From the NCBI GenBank assembly GCA_021234155.1, contig JAJEKV010000412.1, positions 162,069-226,068 on the forward strand: DNA of 64,000 nt, read 5' to 3'. The notes under the pieces are model-generated. The model made no database searches. It was given only the letters and a program-made list of their open reading frames with translations, and was not told the origin of the DNA. The translations under genes and the position numbers were made by a program. Source of the stretch: Isoetes taiwanensis (lineage: Eukaryota > Streptophyta > Lycopodiopsida > Isoetales > Isoetaceae). Below, piece after piece: positions 47,000 through 58,259 of the stretch. Within the stretch, counting starts at the first letter, position 1, and every line of letters begins with the position of its first letter.

Positions 47000-49450
47000 T
47001 GTTGCCCTGCTATGGCAACATGGCAAGGTGCCATCAAATCTTACTCATATTGCAGAAGAAAGAAGATACTATGTTGAAGAACCAAGTGAAGACATTGAAC
47101 TGGAATCAAGGCCACACATTGAGAGGATCTAAGCATCTAGAAGTTTGGAAGACCCCTGTGAAGTTTGCAAGCTATGAAAATGGTATTTTTCTCCTTCATG
47201 TTGTCATTTCTACTCTATTCCTTCACATTGATCTCATTTCCAACATACCATTACCCTTATTTTGTTTTTTGCATCTCCACACCCTATACCATTATTCATC
47301 TCACACATAGCCTCTTGTTCCATAGTTGACCTACCACTACCTAAGGCACAATTTCCAAGAAAGTTGTTACACCAAAGAGATTGCCTAGCATCAAGTTTCA
47401 TGTTACTATTCTTCACCACACCATTCCATTATCATGCACTTCACACCAAGTAGCTAAAGCTAAAAAAGCACTTTTTGCTAGCCAAAATAAAAAAAAAAGG
47501 GAAAAGCTAAGCACGAATTTGCCTAATCACCACTTCTAGGTGACATGGCATGATGGCTCGACACACATGTCATCACCTACAAAGCTACTTGGGTCCACCC
47601 ATTATTTGCTACTTCCATGTGTCATCCACCAAGTTGCCACCTAAGCAACAAGTGTCCACATCACCACATCACTCCACACCATTACATCACTCAACATCAT
47701 TACATCATTCTACATCATCACATCACTTTACATCATCAAATGATGACTAGGCAAGTTTTGACCAAACCCAAAAAGTTGGTCAACCATAAGATTGAAATGC
47801 TTGGAAAATGAGCATTAGCCTTGTTCTTCCTCCTTGCCACCTCATTCTAAACCTATTGCCAAAAAATCATTTTGACTAGGGGAAAAGATGGTTGCCAACC
47901 CTTAAGTGCCACATCATCATCATTTTTGCCACCTCACCAAGTCCCATGCCTAGTCACTCCATTTATTTTTCCCACAAAAAAATCAAAGTATTGCACTCAA
48001 AAATTTGATGATACCAGCTGGTAGCCCTCATGAAATCATGCCACCTGGCACAAACATTTTTCAAAAAAGAGTTTATATTGACCTTCTAAATGGCTTCCTT
48101 GGGAAACGTGCCTCATTGTAAAAAATGGTAAAACCTACCTACATCTACCCCCCATCTATCTACCCTCTCATCCTCTGCCAAGTGGCGTCCCCCCTGGCAT
48201 GCCAAGTCGAAACACGAGCCGAGCTTGGCGTGGGAGGAGACCACGTAATCAATAAACAGGAAAATGGATCTCTATTTATACCTTGGTCGACTTTTTCATT
48301 CCTGCCTGTGGGATAATTGTTCTTGAGAAAAACTCCGAACCCTAAAATCTAACTTGCCAAGAACCTGTTTTTTCTTCGATCGAACTAAGCAATCATTGCA
48401 TTGGCTAACCATTTTGTCCTGCTGCACACAAAGAAACACCCAAACCGACCAGAATCATAGCCAAGACTCTGAATTTGCCAAGATCCGGCCAGAAACAGAG
48501 TTTTTTAAAAAGGGGATTTGTTCGACAGAGAAATTTGTGGGCTTTTGCGCGATTCAAAGACGGCACCAAGAGTGAAGTCGGAATTGATGCTGAGAGATCC
48601 TCCTGCCTTAAGAAATCAATCCTGAGGCATATTATGATCGATTTGTATCCAAAAAATTCATGATTTGTGTATTTTAGAGATGTCCTGTTGATTGATCATC
48701 CTGATCATTAGCATGATATCAAATGTGATGACTCTGTTTCCAGTTGAATGAAAATCTGACCTTGGAAAATATCATTTGTTGCGTGTGCATTTGAATTAAC
48801 TTGAAAAATAAAAAAAAAACTACATATCTGTATCTGGTTGCATTCGAGGCTCTAGTTGCATTTAGTACAATCATTTGGGAAAGGAAAAGTTAGAAAAGAA
48901 AAAAAAAGGGGAGGATCAATCTCCTAATGTTTCAAAGTCTGTCTCATTCTTTCTATAGATATTTGATGCTTAGACATGTTTTTTAAATCACACACTGATT
49001 TTTTGACCTTGAAAACAGCATGCACCTATTGTGCAGGTCCTATGTTCACTGTCAAAATTTAGTTGAATAAAAAATTCATCATCATTTTCATTTGGCAAAA
49101 TTTAGTGCACTGTCCAGTCCATTGACTGGTTCCTGACTTAGTCAAGAATCAATATTCCTCACCAACTGTGGAGATTTTTTGCACAAACTTTCTACAACAC
49201 TTTTTACACATATCATGACATCATGCTATGCTTATTTGGGCTCAAAATGTCGGATGCATTGGTTTCTGTGCTTGTTTGAACAGGACTAGCTTTTTTAGCT
49301 TTAGGGAAACTAGTGAAATCTTGTTTTCTAGAGGTCTAAACACAGATATCCCAGCACAGAGTGATCACCTCAAGTGATCTGGAGGTCCTAGACCAAGACT
49401 ATTACTTCTTTGACCTGAGGTTGGTGGTTTAGCCAGGTTTGCCGTCAACA
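47000..49450 (+). repeat. LTR4 (shared by copies C and D)
   Basis: 2,451 bp, TGTTGCCCTG...GTCAACA. It shares several variants with LTR3 (see there) and one, TTGAATAAAAAATT near 49,065, with LTR5. Confidence 0.9.
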
Positions 49451-49453
49451 TTT

Positions 49454-49473
49454 TGGAGGTCCTACCGAGATTT
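49454..49473 (+). promoter_or_regulatory. Primer-binding site, copy D (tRNA-Gln)
   Basis: Identical 20-nt site three bases after LTR4. Confidence 0.8.
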
Positions 49474-49493
49474 CCACCGGTTTTCAAGAACTC

Positions 49494-52400
49494 ATGGCTC
49501 CTAGAGGAAGAAATGAACAACAAGAAGCCCCGTAATCATTGGAACCACAAGGAGAGTTTGTTGCTGTAACCGGTGGTGCAGCCAAATTGTGCAATCCCAC
49601 AAGATTTTGAGCTAAGTTTGCCCATTACTCCACCCATATTTGAACCAACTATGAATGCTAACCATTTTCTCGAAAAGTATTTGATGAATATTATAGAGAT
49701 TATGGTTGTAAAAGGGCTGTAGATTCTCCTCGAGTTTAAGAGATGCATGAAATCTGATGAGGCATATGCTTGGTGTGAGCATGTGACCTCGTTATGGGTA
49801 CCGATACATATGAGAGTCTTGTGCAGCAATTTTTGGCTAGGTTTGGCAAACTATCGCCCCTCAAGAATTAGCAAATGAGCTACAAACTTTTTGCATAAGG
49901 GCAGGTGAAAGTATCAACCACTATGTGGAGAGGTTTAGTGCATATTTGAGAAAATGCCAAAAGAGTCGTACCTACTCCCCACACTCTATTTCAGTAGCTG
50001 CTTTCATTAAAGGACTGTCACCAAGGCCTAAGGTGCAATGAAAGATGCTAAAAATTCAAAATCAGGAAGGTTTTGATACCATACACAAAGCTTTTGAAAA
50101 GGCAACTAAAATCTCTAATGATATGTCTTTTTCACCGATAATCATGTGAACCATTGTGCTTTGACCCTTTTATCCAGATTGTGAGCGGGGAGTATGAGCA
50201 TGTGCCTATGTATGCAAAGGCAAAAAGAAAGAAGAAAATCCAAAGATGAAGAAGCTACACCTAAAATCAGTGAATCCAAGAGTGAGATGGCCAAAATGTC
50301 TGAGACCATTGCAGAGCTAACCAAACAACTTTTGGAGTTGAAGAACAGCAAAAAAAAACTTATCCTCCTTGTGCACATTGTTTCAAAGATACTCATCCTT
50401 CTCGATATTTGCTATTCTGGGGCATGCTTAAAATGTGAAAAAAAAATGTCATTTTGGAAAGATCTGCCCTGCGGTGCAATTTCTGCAAGGAAATAGGTCA
50501 TCTTGAGGACAAATGTTTTGTTAAAGAATACTTTGACAAGCGTGACAAAGGCAAGAAATTGGAAGGGACATCCGCCATTAGGGTTTGTAGAGGAATATGA
50601 GGAGCAGGAGGAGATCATGGTGGTGCAAACAAGAAAAATGGTGGAAAGTGGAACACCTGCAGATAAAAGTATGAGCAAGAACATTCCTGTCAACAGAGAA
50701 GTTCAGGTAATAGCTCCACCTCCTTTTGAGAAGTTTAATAAAAAGGACAAAGAGTTAGATGAGCTAGATATGATCCTAAAAAGTTCTAAAGTAAGCATAG
50801 ACCTCCTCACGCTTCTCATAATTGCACCTAGCTATAGAGAGAAAATATTGAGGTCTAATAATGTTGAACAAATTTCATTTGTTGATGTGCATGAGACAGA
50901 GAAAGTTATATTAACTCAAGAAGAAAAGATCAGGTGCCTTCACCCTTTCGCCTAGTTTAGGTAACTTGCATTTATCTAGAGTCTTGCTAGATGGAGGCTC
51001 TCCACTAAATGTTATGCCTCAAAGATGTAATGAAGAAGTGTGGTCTCTTTGTCACTCAACCATCACCTGTCATATTAAGGTCATTCTCCAATGCTAAAAT
51101 AAAACCCATAGGACTAGTGACAAAGGTGCCAATAGAAATTGAAGGTATAATTGTTGAGGCCAGTTTCATAGTTGTGGCTTTTGAAGATAATTGTGATGTG
51201 ACTGACATATATGACTTGTTGTTGGGAAGGAGATGGTTATCCACTGTAGATGCTAGACCTGTCTGGTCCAAAGGGCAGTGTACCATTTCAAATGGAGCAA
51301 GAACTGTAACTCTATACAACAAAACAGGTGATGCTAATCTGTACAACTTTATAGAACAAGACATGTTGATTGAAGATGAGCCAGGTGTGTTAAAAATGCT
51401 TATTTTCGCTGTTTGCAAACCAATAGAAATCATACCTACCTGTTTAGGTGACCTTAGCATGGAAGCAAATCTCAATAAAGGTGTATTGTGGTTTGATGGT
51501 GGAATTTCAATCAAATTGAATATAGCATCTTCTGCAGCTGTGATTAGAAACTGTGCCAATAAACTCTTATCCAAAGTTGGTAGAGTGCATGAAGGAATCA
51601 CTTCAAATATGGCCGAATATAAGGCACTCATAGCTGGCTTAGAAGAATCTTTGGCTTTAGGTTTGACTAACATATCTATCTTTGGTGATTCTCAATTGAT
51701 ATGCATGTGTCACGGAGAATACCAGACCAAAAAACCAAGACATGTGTCGAGCTCAAAGAAAGGGTACCGCAACTTCTAAGCAAGTTCAAGGCTTGGGAGA
51801 TCAAACATATACCTAGGGAGGAAAATTGTGAAGCGTGATGCACTTTTTAGTAACCCATGCTCCTCGACTATTTGGTCGAGGGAGCTATAAATGAAGATGA
51901 ATTAAACAAGGAAGATGCAACACAACTTTATCCTATTCTCGGTGATAGATGCACAAAGAAGAGAAGGAGGTAAAAGAGTTAACTATCAACAAAATGGACA
52001 GGTAAGAACACTTTCCTTGGAGATCTTTTTGATAGCAAAGATGAGGCTTCCTTAAAAGTTTTCTTTGAGAGTTGGAAAGATGTATTTGCCTGGGATTATA
52101 CAGAATTAGTGGGAGTGAGGACTGATATCTGTGAATTTGAAATAAAGATAAAAGAAGATGCTAAACCCGTAATGCAAAAACTCAGGAGAATAAATGCATC
52201 ACCGCTACCTTGATCGAGAGGAATTATTGAAGATGAAAGAAGCCGAGGTTATTAAAGAGATAACAAATCCTGACTGGGTCGTCTTGCATTGTTCCAGTAG
52301 AAAAGAAGAATAAGAGCATTAGGATTTGTATAGATTACAGGGATCTAAACAAGGCCACTATTAAAGATTGTTATCCATTACCATTTCTAGAAGAAGTGTT

Positions 52401-54805
52401 ACATGCAACTGCAGGGAAAGAAATATATTCTTTTTTAGATGGATTTTCGGGTTTCAATCAGATCAAGATAAAAGAGGCAGATCAAGCTAAGACCTCTTTC
52501 ATAACCCCTTGGGGTACTTTTGCCATGATGAAAATGCCATTTGGCTTGATGAATGCATCTGCTACCTTTCAAAGAGCAATGGATAAAATATTTCAAAGCA
52601 TGCCAATGTCAATCTTTAGAGTTTTCTTGGATGATTTGTGCCTAGGAACTTCTCTAACTAAACATATGGAGTTGCTGACAATGACAATGGAGTTGTGCAG
52701 GAAGGGTGGAGTGTGTTTGAATCCAAAGAAGTGTGTATTTCTCTGTTCTAAAGGTGAATTGCTGGGTCATGAGGTGTCTACTCAAGGAATCAAAGTATCT
52801 GAAGGAAAAATGGAGGCTTTGAAGAAATTAGCTCCACCTAAAACCCTAAAACAGGTGAAGAGTTTCATGGGCTTGACAAGTTTTTTGAGAATGTATGTGC
52901 CTAACTTTTCACACATCATAAGTCCTTTGGCAGCTCTGACACGTGTTGGCAAGTATAATAAGAGTGAGAGCAAATTTATTGCAATAGAATGGACAGATGA
53001 ATGCCAAGCTGCATTTGACCCCGTTGATAACTTCCATATGCCAATCGAGATTCTCAAAAACCACCAGACCTTGCTCAACCATTCCAGGCATATATCAGTG
53101 TCACTAGCAAAGCTGTAGGCATAGCACTCATGCAGAAACATGGGATAATATCTTTTGCCAGCAAAATTTGGTCTGATGCTGAGAACAGATACCCTAGAAT
53201 GGAAAAAGTGCAAATTTGGAATAATGTTTTTCCGCAAAGGCTTGGTCATATAGTTCAACACAATGAGGTGAAAGTAATGATACATCAAAATCCTATCCCC
53301 ATGTTGTTCCGTAAAAACTCGAGTAAGGCTAAATTATGTAGATGGGCATGCAAGATACAGGATTACAATTTAAAGGTTAGGACCGGCCAAAACAATCAAG
53401 AGTCCTAGTGATTATTTGACCAATAAGGTGTTTGAGTTTGAAGATTTTAATGGTTTAAGTACTGATGAAGTGTGTGAAATTGCTACTAACCTTGTGCTAT
53501 CTAGTAAAATGCAAGAGGACTGGCAGGATGAAATCATCAAGTTTCTCAAACATGAAGAGGTACCCGAAAACTTTTACAGCAAATGGGTTGAGAAGATTCA
53601 AAGAAAAAGCAAAAACATACGTAATGATTGAGAGGTATTATGTAAGATTGATCAATCTGGTGTTTTACTAAGGTGTGTTGATAGGTCAAGTCGAAGTTGA
53701 TTCTAGAAGCTTGCCATGAAGGAATTTGTGGAGGTCATTATGCAGCTGATACAACTGCAAAAAAGATACTCAGGTCTGGATATTACTGGCCCAGCTTGTT
53801 TAAAGATTGTTATGAGACTATCAGGAGATGCCATAAATGCCAGATACATGGAAAAAGAATTCTTCAGCCTGCTGCCTTGACTAGCATCACATCTCCAGGT
53901 CCATTCCAAACTTGGGGACTAGACTTCATAGGGCCTATACATCCAAATTCTCCCTCTCAAAGATGAATACATACTAGTGGCAACAGATTTTTTTTCACCA
54001 AATGGGCGTAAGTTGTCCCATTGAGACAAGCAAATGCTTCAACAACCGCTAGGTTCCTCCATGAAAACATTTGCACTAGATTTGGTATTCCTCCTAAAAA
54101 TAGTTTTCGACAGAGGCACACAGTTCATAAATGATGTGATCAGCAACCTCCTAAAAACCTTGAAAGTAAAGCATGTGAAAAGCTCAGCATACTACCCTCA
54201 GGGCAATGGCCAAGCTGAGTCCACCAACAAAGTTCTAAAAGGTATTCTCAAGAAGACAATAGAGGTACATAAAAAGGATTGGCACCTTAAATTACATGAT
54301 GCACTTTGGGCATATAGAACTACAATTAAAAATGCTACTAATCATACACCTTTTGCTCTTGTCTATGGTGTTGAGGTCTGTTATTCCAAAGTGGAACTAG
54401 AGTTGCCTTCCTTAAGGTTAGCTCTAAAGATTCAAATGCAGATGGAGGAAGCATACAAGGATAGGTTTGATAGGTTGCTCCATCTAGAAGAAGAGAGGTT
54501 TGAAGCAGAGAATGCCATCTTGCTTAAGAAGGCAAAAGATGCAAAGCAAAGATTCAAAGCCATTCACAAATTGCAAGGAAGTTTCAAAGAGGGGAGCTAG
54601 TTCTCAAATGGGACAAGGCAAGGGAAAAACACAAGGTAAATTTGACTGCTTATGGGAAGGGCCATACAAAATCTGTGGACAAGCAGGTACAAATTCTTAC
54701 TTCCTAGAAGATATCACAATAGGCCAGCAGCTCATGAACCCTATAAACATATTACATCTAAAAAGATATTGGCAACAACATATTTGTATGAGTTTGTTTG
54801 AATAA
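49494..54805 (+). pseudogene. Copy D: full-length gag-pol with frameshifts
   Basis: Same domain order as B. Gag is heavily interrupted (for example TTTTCACCGATAATC near 50,129 where C reads TTCTGCCTGATAATC). The protease to archaeal RNase H stretch 51,009-51,779 is mostly clean, except near the protease start (CCTCAAAGATG for CCTCAGCATG at 51,018). RT is clean from 52,396 to about 53,020. The RNase H region and integrase are broken at CTCAAAGATGAATAC (53,958) and several other CAG/CTG sites, but all catalytic motifs are recognisable. The coding end at 54,805 matches B. Confidence 0.85.
52396..53118 (+). CDS. Copy D: reverse transcriptase core, clean segment
   Basis: RT copies the element RNA into DNA. 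Visible motifs: FLDGFSGFNQIKIKEADQ (first catalytic Asp), TSFITPWGTFAMMKMPFGL, MNASATFQRAMDK, and the FxDD active site in FRVFLDDLCLGTS (Asp codons at 52,630-52,635). The thumb-side motif follows (LNPKKCVFLCSKGELLGHEV), then KLAPPKTLKQVKSFMGLTSF. The active site is FLDD rather than the YVDD or YLDD common in Tat elements. Just upstream, out of frame in this copy, is the IRICIDYRDLNKA motif. The frame slips near 53,020 (GACCCCGTTG for GACCTGTTG). Confidence 0.88.
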   Translation: MLHATAGKEIYSFLDGFSGFNQIKIKEADQAKTSFITPWGTFAMMKMPFGLMNASATFQRAMDKIFQSMPMSIFRVFLDDLCLGTSLTKHMELLTMTMELCRKGGVCLNPKKCVFLCSKGELLGHEVSTQGIKVSEGKMEALKKLAPPKTLKQVKSFMGLTSFLRMYVPNFSHIISPLAALTRVGKYNKSESKFIAIEWTDECQAAFDPVDNFHMPIEILKNHQTLLNHSRHISVSLAKL

Positions 54806-54933
54806 GATAGCCATTTGGATAGTTAGCTACTTGAATTATTAGAGACACTAGCTTTAAAATTAATAGGTATGTTCCTTAAAGATGTGGGTGCTTGTGCTCT
54901 TTTGATGTTATTTTGAAATTACTTTCATAAAGT

Positions 54934-54978
54934 AAAAAAAAAAAAAAGAAAAGGAGAAAAAAAAGAAAAAAGAGAAAA
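54934..54978 (+). repeat. Long purine tract after integrase, copy D
   Basis: Counterpart of 41,457-41,503, with interspersed G (AAAGAAAAGGAGAAAAAAAA). It lies about 775 bp before LTR5. Confidence 0.8.
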
Positions 54979-55751
54979 TAGGTTTTAACTTTGATATCTT
55001 GTGTGTATTATGATGTTGCAGGTTGAGATCACAGTCATGAAAGCCTAGGAGGAGTTGTTTTCTAACATATGTAGAACTTGCCATGACAGGTTCACCAGTC
55101 TGAATAATCTCCACCTGAGCAAATAGTTGCCCTCCAATTCATATCAGCCAGAATTCTTCATTGATGCAGGATCCCAAACAGCTAAACATGACTACAGTTA
55201 GCTGGGAGAACGTGGTACTGACATCATATATTTTTCCACACTGGCAGGTCCACCTGATACATTCCATCCATTTTCATCTGCCTTTGTTCCATTCTCATCT
55301 AGCCCTTGCTTCCCAAATCATTTTCAAAAAAGAGAGAACACAGCTTGCTACCTTCCATAAGCCTTCCATAAAGGTGGCTCAAGTTTTAGAAAAAGATAAA
55401 AATACTCCCAACTCAAGTCACTGTTCCTGCTCCACACATCTTTCAAGAGAAGTCAAACAAGTCAAGTCAGGTCACGAGTCAAGTCACTCTCAAAATCAAG
55501 TCCCTGTTCCAGCTCCATACAAACATCCTTCTGAAGACATTCACTTAAGCATCATTCACATTACTATGTCCATCTGCACAGACTTTCTCCAACTTCATTT
55601 CCATTTTTTTCATCTCTTTTTTATCACTTTTGCTGCCCATATTCTCAGAATTTTCATTCTCTTGCACTACCATCATTACTCTTCTGTCATATTCCATTTT
55701 TTGCTCACAAGGCTGAGGGGACCAGCCATTTCTTTTCCTTGTTTAGCATGA

Positions 55752-58214
55752 TGTTGCCCTGCTATGGCAACATGGCAAGGTGCCATCAAATCTTATTCAT
55801 ATTGCAGAAGAAAGAAGATACTATGTTGAAGAACCAAGTGAAGACATTGAACTGGAATCAAGGCCACACATTGAGAGGATCTAAGCATCTAGAAGTTTGG
55901 AAGACCCCTGTGAAGTTTGCAAGCTATGAAAATGGTATTTTTCTCCTTCATGTTGTCATTTCTACTCTATTCCTTCACATTGATCTCATTTCCAACATAC
56001 CATTACCCTTATTTTGTTTTTTGCATCTCCACACCCTATACCATTATTCATCTCACACATAGCCTCTTGTTCCATAGTTGACCTACCACTACCTAAGGCA
56101 CAATTTCCAAGAAAGTTGTTACACCAAAGAGATTGCCTAGCATCAAGTTTCATGTTACTATTCTTCACCACACCATTCCATTATCATGCACTTCACACCA
56201 AGTAGCTAAAGCTAAAAAAGCACTTTTTGCTAGCCAAAAGAAAAAAAAAAAAGGAAAAGCTAAGCACGAATTTGCCTAATCACCACTTCTAGGTGACATG
56301 GCATGATGGCTCGACACACATGTCATCATCTACAAAGCTACTTGGGTCCACCCATTATTTGCTACTTCCATGTGTCATCCACCAAGTTGCCACCTAAGCA
56401 ACAAGTGTCCACATCACCACATCACTCCACACCATTACATCACTCAACATCATTACATCATTCTACATCATCACATCACTTTACATCATCAAATGATGAC
56501 TAGGCAAGTTTTGACCAAACCCAAAAAGTTGGTCAACCATAAGATTGAAATGCTTGGAAAATGAGCCTATTAGCCTTGTTCTTCCTCCTTGCCACCTCAT
56601 TCTAAACCTATTGCCAAAAAATCATTTTGACTAGGGGAAAAGATGGTTGCCAACCCTTAAGTGCCACATCATCATCATTTTGCCACCTCACCAAGTCCCA
56701 TGCCTAGTCACTCCATTTATTTTGCCACAAAAAATCAAAGTATTGCATTAAAAATTTGATGATACCACCGGTAGCCCTCATGAAATCATGCCACGGCACA
56801 AACATTTTTCAAAAAAGAGTTTATATTGACCTTCACCTAAATGGCTTCCTTTGGGAAACATGCCTCATTGTAAAAATGGTAAAACCTACCTACATCTACC
56901 CCCATCTATCTACCCTCTCATCCTTCGCCAAGTGGCGTCCCCTCGGCATGCCAAGTCGAAACACGAGCCGAGCTTGGCGTGGGAGGAGACCACGTAATCA
57001 ATAAACAGGAAAATGGATCTCTATTTATACCTTGGTCGACTTTTTCATTCCTGCCTGTGGGATAATTGTTCTTGAGAAAAACTCCGAACCCTAAAATCTA
57101 ACTTGCAAAGAACCTGTTTTTTCTTCGATCGAACTAAGCAATCATTGCATTGGCTAACCATTTTGTCCTGCTGCACACAAAGAAACACCCAAACCGACCA
57201 GAATCATAGCCAAGACTCTGAATTTGCCAAGATCCGGCCGGAAACAGAGTTTTTTAAAAAGGGGATTTGTTCGACAGAGAAATTTGTGGGCTTTTGCGCG
57301 ATTCAAAGACGAAGTACCTGAAGAGTGAAGTCGGAATTGATGCTGAGAGATCCTCCTGCCTTAAGAAATCAATCCTGAGGCATATTATGATCGATTTGTA
57401 TCCAAAAAATTCATGATTTGTGTATTTTAGAGATGTCCTGTTGATTGATCATCCTGATCATTAGCATGATATCAAATGTGATGACTCTGTTTCCAGTTGA
57501 ATGAAAATCTGACCTTGGAAAATATCATTTGTTGCGTGTGCATTTGAATTATCTTGAAAAATAAAAAAAAAACTACATATCTGTATCTGGTTGCATTCGA
57601 GGCTCTAGTTGCATTTAGTACAATCATTTGGGAAAGGAAAAGTTAGAAAAAAAAAAAAAGGGGAGGATCAATCTCCTAATGTTTCAAAGTCTGTCTCATT
57701 CTTTCTATAGATATTTGATGCTTAGACATGTTTTTTAAATCACACACCGATTTTTTTGACCTTGAAAAACAAAGATGCACCTATTGTGCGTGTCCTATGT
57801 TCTGGCGTCAAAATTTAGTTGAATAAAAAATTCATCATCATTTTCATTTGGCAAAATTTAGTGCACCTTTATCCAGTCCATTGACTGGTTTCTGACTTAG
57901 TCAAGAATCAATATTCCTCACCAACTGTGTGGAGATTTTTTTGCATGCAGACTTTCTACAACACTTTTTACACATATCATGACATCATGCTATGCTTATT
58001 TGGGCTCAAAATGTCGGATGCATTGGTTTCTGTGCTTGTTTGAACAGGACTAGCTTTTTTAGCTTTAGGGAAACTAGTGAAATCTTGTTTTCTAGAGGTC
58101 TAAACACAGATATCCCAGCACAGAGTGATCACCTCAAGTGATCTGGAGGTCCTAGACCAAGACTATTACTTCTTTGACCTGAGGTTGGTGGTTTAGCCAG
58201 GTTTGCCATCAACA
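55752..58214 (+). repeat. LTR5 (shared by copies D and E)
   Basis: 2,463 bp, TGTTGCCCTG...ATCAACA. Short stretches around 56,750-56,950 and 57,740-57,960 carry many CAG/CTG-associated changes, while the rest is clean. Confidence 0.9.
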
Positions 58215-58217
58215 TTT

Positions 58218-58237
58218 TGGAGGTCCTACCGAGATTT
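58218..58237 (+). promoter_or_regulatory. Primer-binding site, copy E (tRNA-Gln)
   Basis: Identical 20-nt site three bases after LTR5. Confidence 0.8.
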
Positions 58238-58259
58238 CCACCTGGTTTTCGAAGAACTC

